Shown here one piece after another: positions 33,499 to 40,178 of a stretch of 40,178 nucleotides of DNA. This DNA is from Pseudomonas kitaguniensis (GTDB lineage Bacteria > Pseudomonadota > Gammaproteobacteria > Pseudomonadales > Pseudomonadaceae). The position numbers and the translations under genes are program-made. The notes below the pieces were generated by a model that was given only the letters and a program-made list of their open reading frames with translations, ran no database searches and was not told the DNA's origin. Positions within the stretch are counted from its first letter, which is position 1, and the number at the start of each line of letters is the position of its first letter. The stretch lies in the NCBI RefSeq assembly GCF_009296165.1, contig NZ_VUAZ01000162.1:1-40178 (forward strand). The letters run 5' to 3'.

Positions 33499-34458
33499 AT
33501 GTCCGACACCGCAAAACCGAAGATCGCCATCAGCGCCTGCCTGCTGGGCGAGAACGTGCGCTTCAACGGCGGACATAAACAATCGCTGCTGTGCAGCCAA
33601 ACCCTCGCCGACTATTTCGACTTTGTGCCGCTGTGCCCTGAAGTCGCCATCGGCTTGGGTATTCCGCGCGAGCCGATTCGCCTGGTGGGCGACCCGGCCA
33701 ACCCACAAGCGGTCGGCAGCGTGCGCCGCGAACTGAATGTGACGCAGCCGCTGGACGACTACGGCCAGCAGATGGCGGCCGAGCATACCGACTTGTGCGG
33801 CTATATCTTTATGCAGAAGTCGCCGTCGTGCGGCCTCGAAAGGGTCAAGGTCTACCGTGATAACGGCACGCCCGTCGACGGTGGCGGGCGGGGTATCTAC
33901 GCCCAGGCATTTTGCGCACGCCACCCCAACCTGCCGGTCGAAGAAGACGGCCGACTGAATGACCCGGTGCTGCGCGAAAACTTCCTGACCCGTGTATTCG
34001 TCTACGCCAGTTGGCAACAGCTGCTCAGCGAAGGCCTCAGCCGTCATCGCCTGCTGGGTTTTCATTCGCGCTACAAGTATTTGTTGATGGCCCACAGCCC
34101 GGCGCATTACAAAAGCCTGGGCCACTTGCTCGGCAGCATGCACAAGGGCACTGACCTGGATGAACTCGCCGCCTGCTACTTCAGCGACTTGATGACCGGG
34201 CTGAAAAAATGCGCCACGCGTGGCACCCATTCCAATGTGCTGCAACACATCAGCGGTTACCTCAAGCAGGCCATCAGCGCTGATGACAAACAGGAAATGC
34301 AAACCGTCATCGGCCAATACCGCCACGGCATCGTGCCGCTGGTGGTGCCACTGACGCTGCTCAAGCACCACTTTCGCCAACACCCGGACCGTTACATCGC
34401 GCAACAGGCGTACCTGCAACCGCACCCGGAAAATCTCAGCCTGCGTAATGCGATCTAA
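33499..34458 (+). CDS. DUF523-DUF1722 protein (YbbK-YbgA type)
   Basis: This 319-aa protein of unknown function has two domains. DUF523 occupies about residues 7-150, with conserved cysteines in ISACLLGENVRFNGG, LCPEVAIGLG and QKSPSCGL. DUF1722 (YbgA-like) occupies about 190-310, with LLGFHSRYKYLLMAHSP. The cysteines suggest a metal or Fe-S site. The ATG at 33499 has a good ribosome site (AGAGGT); the frame upstream runs into the operators. It is the first gene of the operon and the merR gene starts 3 nt after its stop. In E. coli, YbgA is next to the photolyase gene phr, so the association recurs. Confidence 0.88.
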   Translation: MSDTAKPKIAISACLLGENVRFNGGHKQSLLCSQTLADYFDFVPLCPEVAIGLGIPREPIRLVGDPANPQAVGSVRRELNVTQPLDDYGQQMAAEHTDLCGYIFMQKSPSCGLERVKVYRDNGTPVDGGGRGIYAQAFCARHPNLPVEEDGRLNDPVLRENFLTRVFVYASWQQLLSEGLSRHRLLGFHSRYKYLLMAHSPAHYKSLGHLLGSMHKGTDLDELAACYFSDLMTGLKKCATRGTHSNVLQHISGYLKQAISADDKQEMQTVIGQYRHGIVPLVVPLTLLKHHFRQHPDRYIAQQAYLQPHPENLSLRNAI

Positions 34459-34461
34459 TCC

Positions 34462-35403
34462 ATGAAAAGCGCCATTGAAGCTACCCTGCAAGACGAACCC
34501 GGCGAAGACATTGCCCAAGCCCTCGAAGACGGCTGGTTGCCGATTCGCGAAGTGGCGCGCCAAACCGGCGTCAATGCGGTGACCTTGCGCGCGTGGGAGC
34601 GCCGCTACGGCCTGATCGTGCCGCAGCGCACGGCCAAAGGGCACCGCCTGTTCAGTGACGACCACGTGCAGCGCATTCACACCATTCTGACCTGGCTCAA
34701 TCGCGGCGTACCGGTCAGCCAGGTAAAAGGCTTGCTCGACTCCGCCCAATCCAGCAGCGATACCGTTGAAAATGAATGGCACGCGCTGCGCCAGACCCTG
34801 GTGAGTGCAATCAGCGAATTGGCCGAGCGCCGCGTCGACGACGCCTTCAACCAAGCCATGGCGCTGTACCCGCCGCGCACCTTGTGCGAGCAATTGATGC
34901 TGCCGCTGCTCCAGGAGCTGGAACAACGCTGGCAAGGCCAGTTCGGCGCACAGATGGAGCGGGTGTTTTTCCTGTCCTGGCTGCGCAGCAAGTTTGGCGC
35001 GCGTATTTACCACAACAACCGCCAGCTCCAAGGCCCGCCGTTGCTGCTGGTCAACCACTCCGACGTGCCGCTGGAAGCGCATTTGTGGCTGAGCGCCTGG
35101 CTGGCGAGTAGCGCCGACTGCCCGGTGGAAGTCTTCGATTGGCCGCTGCCGGCGGGCGAACTGGCGCTGGCGGTCGAGCACCTGCAACCGCGTGCGGTGC
35201 TGCTGTATTCCAGCAAAGCGTTACATTTTTCGGCTATCCCAAAACTTCTCAATGGTGTCAGTTGCCCAACGTTAATAGCCGGACCAACGGTATGCATCCA
35301 CCAGGCCGAGTTAGCCGTATTAACCCGCGACACCCCTGAATTGTATGTGGCCGAAGACCCCTTGGCGGCCCACCAGATACTGCTCCAGCGTGGAATTGTT
35401 TAA
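34462..35403 (+). CDS. MerR-family light-response regulator, class II LitR (PplR-like)
   Basis: This 313-aa protein has an N-terminal MerR helix-turn-helix (about 26-95: PIREVARQTGVNAVTLRAWERRYG and GHRLFSDDHVQRI). A four-helix bundle (about 105-185) and a Rossmann-like B12-binding-fold domain (about 192-310) follow. In AdoB12-binding LitR/CarH an upper Trp and Glu-His pair and an ExHxxG ligand motif are expected. Here Trp157 is kept, Glu166 is followed by Arg167, and the lower motif is E-A-H-L-W-L without Gly. It therefore fits class II LitR, which in P. putida does not need B12 and works with LOV photoreceptors. No LOV gene is in the window. Its own operon promoter carries the operators, which implies autorepression. 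Confidence 0.85.
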   Translation: MKSAIEATLQDEPGEDIAQALEDGWLPIREVARQTGVNAVTLRAWERRYGLIVPQRTAKGHRLFSDDHVQRIHTILTWLNRGVPVSQVKGLLDSAQSSSDTVENEWHALRQTLVSAISELAERRVDDAFNQAMALYPPRTLCEQLMLPLLQELEQRWQGQFGAQMERVFFLSWLRSKFGARIYHNNRQLQGPPLLLVNHSDVPLEAHLWLSAWLASSADCPVEVFDWPLPAGELALAVEHLQPRAVLLYSSKALHFSAIPKLLNGVSCPTLIAGPTVCIHQAELAVLTRDTPELYVAEDPLAAHQILLQRGIV

Positions 35404-36849
35404 ATGCACTTGATCTGGCTGCGCACCGACCTGCGCCTACACGACAACACCGCCCTGGCCGCCGCGAGCCAGCGCGGCCCGATGGCGGCTGTGTACCTGA
35501 TCACGCCCGAACAGTGGCTGGCGCATGATGATGCGCCGTGCAAAGTCGACTTTTGGCTGCGCAACCTGCAGCACTTGAGCCAGGCGCTTGGCGAGCTGAA
35601 TATTCCCTTGCTGATTCGCACCGCCGCAACGTGGGACCAGGCACCTGATGTGCTGAGCACGCTGTGCCGGGAACTGTCGGTGCAGTCGGTGCACGTCAAC
35701 GAGGAATATGGCATCCACGAAAGCCGCCGCGATGCCGCCGTGGCCAAGGCCCTGGAGGCCTGCGGCGTAACGTTTCACAGCTATCTGGACCAGTTGTTCT
35801 TCCAGCCCGGCAGCGTATTGACCAAAACCGGCACCTACTTCCAGGTGTTCAGCCAGTTCCGCAAGGTGTGCTACACACGCCTGCACAGCGCGTTGCCGCG
35901 CACCGTGGCAACGCCGAACGCACAAGCGCCGATGGCGCTGAAAAGCGACCCGATCCCGCACGCCGCTGCAGGCTTCGAGCCGCCCAGCGACAGCCTGCGC
36001 GCGCTCTGGCCGGCCGGTGAAGATGAAGCCCGGCGCCGTCTGGAGGCCTTCGCCGACCAGCAGATCAGCTACTACAAAGACGAGCGCGACTTCCCGGCCA
36101 AACCCGGTACCAGCCAGCTCTCTGCCTACCTCGCAGCGGGCGTGGTTTCGCCGCGCCAGTGCTTGCACGCCGCTTTGCAAAGCAACCAGGGTGAATTCGA
36201 AAGTGGCGACATCGGCGCCATCACCTGGATCAACGAGCTGTTATGGCGCGAGTTCTACAAGCACATTCTGGTCGGCTACCCACGTGTGTCACGCCACCGT
36301 GCATTCCGCCCCGAGACCGAAGCGGTAGCCTGGCGCAACGCGCCCAAGGACCTTGCCGCCTGGCAAGAAGCGCGCACCGGCCTGCCGATCATTGACGCCG
36401 CAATGCGCCAATTGCTCGAAACCGGCTGGATGCACAACCGCCTGCGCATGGTCGTGGCCATGTTTCTGACCAAGAACTTGTTGATCGACTGGCGCGAAGG
36501 CGAGCGCTTTTTCATGCGCCACTTGATCGACGGCGACCTGGCGGCGAACAACGGCGGCTGGCAGTGGAGTTCCTCGACCGGCACCGACTCGGCACCGTAT
36601 TTCCGTATTTTCAGCCCGTTGAGCCAATCGGAAAAATTCGACAGCGAAGGCGTGTTTATCAAGCATTGGCTGCCGGAGCTGGCCGCGCTGAATAAAAAGG
36701 AAGTGCACAACCCCGAGGCGGCCGGCGGCCTGTTCGGCGTGGCGGATTACCCGCGCTCGATTGTCGACCTGAAAAAGTCCCGGGAGCGTGCATTGGCAGC
36801 GTTTCGCAGCCTGCCATCGCGCGCGGCGGCGGGAGGCGCGCATGAGTGA
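35404..36849 (+). CDS. phrB: Deoxyribodipyrimidine photolyase
   Basis: PhrB uses blue light and FADH- to split cyclobutane pyrimidine dimers. The 481-aa class I enzyme has an N-terminal antenna-binding domain (HLIWLRTDLRLHDNTAL) and a C-terminal FAD domain with KPGTSQLSAYLAAGVVSPR, TWINELLWREFYKHI and WMHNRLRMVVAMFLTKNLLIDWREGE. The DNA- and FAD-contacting NNGGWQWSSSTGTDSAPYFRIFSP is intact, with the terminal Trp of the electron chain. The ATG directly follows the merR stop, and its end overlaps the next gene by 8 nt. Confidence 0.97.
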   Translation: MHLIWLRTDLRLHDNTALAAASQRGPMAAVYLITPEQWLAHDDAPCKVDFWLRNLQHLSQALGELNIPLLIRTAATWDQAPDVLSTLCRELSVQSVHVNEEYGIHESRRDAAVAKALEACGVTFHSYLDQLFFQPGSVLTKTGTYFQVFSQFRKVCYTRLHSALPRTVATPNAQAPMALKSDPIPHAAAGFEPPSDSLRALWPAGEDEARRRLEAFADQQISYYKDERDFPAKPGTSQLSAYLAAGVVSPRQCLHAALQSNQGEFESGDIGAITWINELLWREFYKHILVGYPRVSRHRAFRPETEAVAWRNAPKDLAAWQEARTGLPIIDAAMRQLLETGWMHNRLRMVVAMFLTKNLLIDWREGERFFMRHLIDGDLAANNGGWQWSSSTGTDSAPYFRIFSPLSQSEKFDSEGVFIKHWLPELAALNKKEVHNPEAAGGLFGVADYPRSIVDLKKSRERALAAFRSLPSRAAAGGAHE

Positions 36850-37267
36850 CTTCCTGCCCAGGTTCGCCCAAGCGTTTGCGACGCTCGACAAGCATAACTT
36901 GCACCTGCTCGACAGCCTTTACAGCAAAGACATCGCGTTCACCGACCCGCTGCATGAAGTTCACGGGCTGCCCGCGATGCATCGCTACTTCACCGAGTTG
37001 TACAGCAACGTCAGCCAGCTACGTTTCGACTTCCACGGTTTTGACCCGGTGGCCGAAGGCGAAGGCTATTTGCGTTGGAAAATGAGCTTCTGCCACCCAC
37101 GCCTGGCCAATGGCAAGGTGATACGGGTGGAAGGTTGTTCGCACCTGCTGTGGCGCGACAACAAGGTGTACCGCCATCGTGATTATTTCGATGCGGGCGC
37201 CCTGCTCTATGAACACTTGCCAGTACTCGGCCGCGTAGTCAGTTGGCTGAAAAGGAGAATGGGATGA
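36842..37267 (+). CDS. NTF2-like (SnoaL-fold) protein
   Basis: This 141-aa protein is of the nuclear transport factor 2 superfamily, small cone-shaped domains that serve as enzymes or carriers. The pattern AFATLDKHNLHLLDSLYSKDIAFTDPLHEVHGLPAMHRYF and the final HRDYFDAGALLYEHLPVLG are typical of members encoded with photolyase and fatty-acid-modifying genes. No function is known. The ATG at 36842 has a strong ribosome site (GGGAGG) and overlaps phrB by 8 nt; it overlaps the SDR gene by 4 nt. Confidence 0.85.
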   Translation: MSDFLPRFAQAFATLDKHNLHLLDSLYSKDIAFTDPLHEVHGLPAMHRYFTELYSNVSQLRFDFHGFDPVAEGEGYLRWKMSFCHPRLANGKVIRVEGCSHLLWRDNKVYRHRDYFDAGALLYEHLPVLGRVVSWLKRRMG

Positions 37268-38046
37268 GCCTCACACCGCCCCGCCGATATTGGTTGACCG
37301 GCGCCAGCAGTGGCATCGGCGCCTCACTGGCCGTGGAATTACTCAACAGCGGTGCCCACGTGGCCCTCAGCTCGCGCAGCAAAGGCCCGCTGGAGGCGCT
37401 CGCTCAGCGTTATCCGGGGCAAGTGCTGGTGGTCGAAGGCGACCTGACCAACAGCCAGACCGTGCGCGAAATCGGCGAACATATCGCGCAAGTCTGGGGC
37501 TCGCTCGACACGGTAATCCTCAACGCCGGCACCTGCGAATACGTGGATGCGCGCCAGTTTGACTCGTCAATTGTCGAGCACGTGGTACGCACCAATCTAC
37601 TCGCGAGCAGCTATTGCATCGAAGCGGCGCTGCCGTTGTTGCGCAAAGGCCTCACCCCGCACCTGGTGGGCGTGGCCAGCGCGGTGACCTACCTGCCGAT
37701 GCCGCGCGCCGAGGCCTATGGCGCCTCCAAAGCCGGGCTGCGCTATTTGTTCGAAGCCCTGCGCATCAGCCTGTCGCCCGAGAACATCGACGTCACGGTC
37801 ATCAGCCCGGGCTTTGTCGACACGCCGCTGACCGAGCGCAATGACTTCCCGATGCCGATGAGCTGGTCCGCCGATAAAGCCGCGCGGCATATCTTCGCCA
37901 AACTCGAAAAACGCCCACTGGAAATTGCCTTCCCGGCGATGTTTATCGCGACCTTGTGGCCGCTGTCGAAGCTGCCCAACCGTGTGCAACTGATCATCGG
38001 CAAACGCATGCTGCGCAGCCCGCCGCCGCAGAAGGACGACCTGTGA
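37264..38046 (+). CDS. Short-chain dehydrogenase/reductase
   Basis: This 260-aa classical SDR has the cofactor motif TGASSGIG (13-20), LNAG in the middle and the catalytic YGASK. The substrate is unknown. It is always found with the following flavoprotein, DUF1365 and CFA-type methyltransferase genes in similar clusters of Proteobacteria, so a lipid-linked substrate is an inference. The ATG overlaps the NTF2-like stop as ATGA, with ribosome site AAGGAG. Confidence 0.9.
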   Translation: MSLTPPRRYWLTGASSGIGASLAVELLNSGAHVALSSRSKGPLEALAQRYPGQVLVVEGDLTNSQTVREIGEHIAQVWGSLDTVILNAGTCEYVDARQFDSSIVEHVVRTNLLASSYCIEAALPLLRKGLTPHLVGVASAVTYLPMPRAEAYGASKAGLRYLFEALRISLSPENIDVTVISPGFVDTPLTERNDFPMPMSWSADKAARHIFAKLEKRPLEIAFPAMFIATLWPLSKLPNRVQLIIGKRMLRSPPPQKDDL

Positions 38047-39290
38047 AGATCGCCATTATCGGCAGCGGCATTGCCGGGCTGACCAGCGCTTACCTGCTCA
38101 GCCGTCGCCACGACATTAGCGTGTTCGAAGCGGGCGAGCGCATTGGTGGGCATACCCATACGGTCAAGGTGACCGTCGAGGGTAAAGGCTATGCGGTGGA
38201 CACCGGGTTTATCGTATTCAACGACTGGACCTACCCCAACTTCATCCGCCTGCTGGGGCAGATTGGCGTGACGTTCAAACCCACCGAGATGAGCTTCTCG
38301 GTGTGTGACCAGAACGCAGGTTTTGAGTACAACGGCAACAACCTCAACAGCCTGTTTGCGCAGCGGCGCAATATTCTGTCACCCGGGTTCTGGGGCATGT
38401 TGCGCGACATTTTGCGCTTCAATCGCCAAGCGCCGCTGGACCTGCAAGAGCAGCGCATCAGTGCCGAGATGACCTTGGGTGATTACCTCGAAGCCGGGGG
38501 TTATGGCCCGCGGTTTATAAAGCATTACATCGTGCCGATGGGCGCGGCGATCTGGTCGATGTCGCTGGCGGACATGCTCGGTTTTCCCCTGCAGTTCTTT
38601 GTGCGTTTTTTCAAGAACCACGGCTTGCTGTCGGTGAACAACCGGCCGCAATGGTGCGTGATCGAAGGCGGGTCGAGCAGCTACATCGAACCGCTGACGC
38701 GCAGTTTTCACCCACACATCCGCCTCAATTGCCCTGTGCATAAGGTTGAGCGCACGGGTGACGGCGTAGTTATCCACAGCCCTGCCGGCAGCGAGGCCTT
38801 TGATCACGTAGTGTTCGCCTGTCATAGCGATCAGGCGCTGGCGTTGTTGTCTGACCCAAGCCAGGCCGAACAGGAAATCCTCGGTGCGCTGCCTTACGCC
38901 GACAACGACGTGGTACTGCACACCGACACGCGCCTGCTGCCGGACCGCAAACTGGCGTGGGCCAGCTGGAACTATCGCCTCACCGGCGACGCGCAGACGC
39001 AGGCTGCCGTGACCTACGACATGAACATCCTGCAAGGCATCGACAGCGCGACCACCTTCTGCGTCAGCCTGAACCAGACGCCGATGATCAACCCGCTGAA
39101 AATCCTCGCCCGCTATACCTACGCCCACCCGCAATACAGCCTGGCAGCAGTCGCCGCGCAAGCACGTTGGCAAGAGCTGAACGGCGCACAGAACACGCAT
39201 TATTGCGGCGCCTATTGGGCCAACGGTTTTCATGAAGACGGCGTGGTCAGTGCATTGCGCGTGGCCGCAGCCTTTGGGGAAACCCTGTGA
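38043..39290 (+). CDS. FAD-dependent amine-oxidase-like protein
   Basis: This 415-aa flavoprotein of the amine oxidase/protoporphyrinogen oxidase superfamily starts with KIAIIGSGIAGLTSAYLL and has FEAGERIGGHTHTV. Members of this subgroup (COG2907) sit beside CFA-type methyltransferases. In Rhodobacter sphaeroides furan-fatty-acid work, a flavin enzyme of this kind acts after the methyltransferase, but I cannot assign the step here. Translation starts at GTG overlapping the SDR stop (GTGA), with AAGGA upstream; the frame is open farther up but belongs to the SDR gene. Confidence 0.88.
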   Translation: MKIAIIGSGIAGLTSAYLLSRRHDISVFEAGERIGGHTHTVKVTVEGKGYAVDTGFIVFNDWTYPNFIRLLGQIGVTFKPTEMSFSVCDQNAGFEYNGNNLNSLFAQRRNILSPGFWGMLRDILRFNRQAPLDLQEQRISAEMTLGDYLEAGGYGPRFIKHYIVPMGAAIWSMSLADMLGFPLQFFVRFFKNHGLLSVNNRPQWCVIEGGSSSYIEPLTRSFHPHIRLNCPVHKVERTGDGVVIHSPAGSEAFDHVVFACHSDQALALLSDPSQAEQEILGALPYADNDVVLHTDTRLLPDRKLAWASWNYRLTGDAQTQAAVTYDMNILQGIDSATTFCVSLNQTPMINPLKILARYTYAHPQYSLAAVAAQARWQELNGAQNTHYCGAYWANGFHEDGVVSALRVAAAFGETL

Positions 39291-40096
39291 ACAGCGCCCT
39301 GTACAGCGGCTGGATCGCCCATCGCCGGTTTACGCCCAAGGCGCACGCCTTTCGCTACCGCATCGGCCTGCTGTACCTGGATTTAAGTGAACAAGAGCAA
39401 GTACTCGGGCTGTCGCCGCTGGCGGGCGCAAGCCGCCTGGCGCCATTCGGCTTTCGCCAGCAAGACTACCTGCGTGAATTTACGCGCCACGGCATGAGTT
39501 TGACCGATGCCGTGCGCCAGCAAGTCGGCCAGGCCTTGGGCCGTACACCGCAGGGCGCTATCTGCCTGCTGACCCAAGCGCGCAGTTGGGGCCTGGCGTT
39601 CAACCCAGTGAGTTTCTTTTATTGCTTCGAGGCCGACGGGCAACTGGCTGCGATCCTCTGTGAAGTGACCAACACGCCATGGCGCGAGCGTTATCACTAC
39701 GTGCTGCCAGCGCAGGCGCTCGGCGCGGATCAACATCAACATTTCGCCGTGGCCAAGGCCTTCCATGTGTCGCCGTTTTTGCCGCGCGACCTCGAATACC
39801 GCATGAGCTTCAGCCCGCCCGCCGCCAAGCTCGGCGTGCACATGGCCGATTGGCAAGGCGAGCTGAAAGTCTTCGACGCCACCTTGAGCCTGCAGAAAGA
39901 AGCGCTGAACCGCGCCAGCCTGCATCGCTACCTGTGGCGTTTTCCGTGGATGACCGCCAAGACCTGCCTCGCCATTTATTGGCAGGCCGTGCGCCTTTTG
40001 CTCAAACGCACACCGATTTTTTCTCATCAGGCCGCCGATGGCGCCTCTCGCACTGCTGTCGGGTATAACAAGGATCGCCGCCATGAAATCCCCTAG
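39287..40096 (+). CDS. DUF1365 family protein
   Basis: This 269-aa protein belongs to DUF1365 (COG3496). Family stretches are SGWIAHRRFTPKAHAFRYRI near the start, GLAFNPVSFFYCF and AKAFHVSPFLPRD. Its biochemical role is not known; it is a standard partner of the flavoprotein and CFA-type methyltransferase. GTG start, overlapping the previous stop by 4 nt; its own end overlaps the next gene by 14 nt. Confidence 0.92.
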   Translation: MNSALYSGWIAHRRFTPKAHAFRYRIGLLYLDLSEQEQVLGLSPLAGASRLAPFGFRQQDYLREFTRHGMSLTDAVRQQVGQALGRTPQGAICLLTQARSWGLAFNPVSFFYCFEADGQLAAILCEVTNTPWRERYHYVLPAQALGADQHQHFAVAKAFHVSPFLPRDLEYRMSFSPPAAKLGVHMADWQGELKVFDATLSLQKEALNRASLHRYLWRFPWMTAKTCLAIYWQAVRLLLKRTPIFSHQAADGASRTAVGYNKDRRHEIP

Positions 40097-40178
40097 CTTA
40101 TCGGTCAAGACCAGCCGTCTGAACGTCAATGGCATGACCAGCGCATTGCTGCGCAAGGCCGTGCTGCGCCAACTCGGC
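40083..40178 (+). CDS. CFA/UfaM-type SAM-dependent fatty-acid methyltransferase, N-terminal fragment
   Basis: Only the first 32 codons are in the window. The N-terminus MKSPSLSVKTSRLNVNGMTS and LRKAVLRQLG resembles the CFA-synthase-like methyltransferases that follow DUF1365 in this conserved gene order. The ATG has AAGGAT upstream and overlaps the DUF1365 stop by 14 nt. Whether it makes cyclopropane or methylated/furan fatty acids cannot be told from this piece. The call rests on gene order and partial similarity. Confidence 0.65.
   Translation, partial: MKSPSLSVKTSRLNVNGMTSALLRKAVLRQLG

Noticed and set aside
33436..35187. 583-aa open frame on the minus strand opposite DUF523 and merR
   Set aside because: Antisense shadow; the plus-strand genes have clear domains, ribosome sites and operon structure.
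1..40178. Prophage, CRISPR array, insertion sequence or defence island
   Set aside because: No phage, cas, transposase or restriction-type proteins and no regularly spaced repeats were seen; gene content is ordinary Pseudomonas chromosome.

Overview
The window looks like chromosomal DNA of a Pseudomonas of the P. fluorescens group. The evidence is high GC content, Pseudomonas-type proteins throughout (ThiO, AlgW, a PP0621-like protein, the fused CysNC, a minor-pilin operon beside ribF-ileS-lspA-fkpB-ispH), and REP/REPIN repeats with the 'gtgggagsgggcttgctc' core typical of that group. Most of the window is core genome. I see no prophage, insertion sequence, CRISPR array or secretion island.

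Layout. 1-650: minus-strand tRNA genes (Asn, a defective-looking Pro, Lys, then the edge of a second Pro) behind a strong promoter. 651-5031: clpB with a sigma-32 promoter, then pgeF and rluD. 5181-6563: bamD and a small PP0621-like gene. 6550-10652: thiO and a minor pilin set (pilV-pilW-pilX-pilE, with fimT divergent) that lacks pilY1. 10606-18005: ispH, fkpB, lspA, ileS, ribF and murJ, all on the minus strand. 18259-22574: rpsT, slyD, a DUF3565 gene, pta without an adjacent ackA, and a PlsC-type acyltransferase. 22681-26534: sulfate activation genes cysNC and cysD, a REPIN, and a Nif3-like gene. 26637-30001: algW and a TonB-dependent siderophore receptor. 30011-31950: hemH and a TIGR01777 epimerase.

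The most interesting part is 31951-40178, which reads as a light-response locus. A MerR-family regulator of the class II LitR/PplR type sits between a DUF523-DUF1722 gene and a DNA photolyase. It is followed, in translationally coupled order, by an NTF2-like protein, an SDR, an FAD amine-oxidase-like protein, a DUF1365 protein and the start of a cyclopropane/furan-fatty-acid type methyltransferase. The promoter of this operon carries two direct repeats TGTACA-N12-TGTACA, which match the operator I recall for P. putida PplR1. A third, imperfect copy lies in the divergent region between the TIGR01777-hemH pair and a renalase-like flavoprotein gene followed by a TIGR02450 Trp-rich gene. I therefore infer one light-induced regulon combining DNA repair, membrane-lipid modification, flavoproteins and possibly ferrochelatase.

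Two places look damaged: the tRNA-Pro at 188-262 and a frameshift in the renalase-like gene near 32,710. Either may be true decay or a sequence error; reads are needed to decide.
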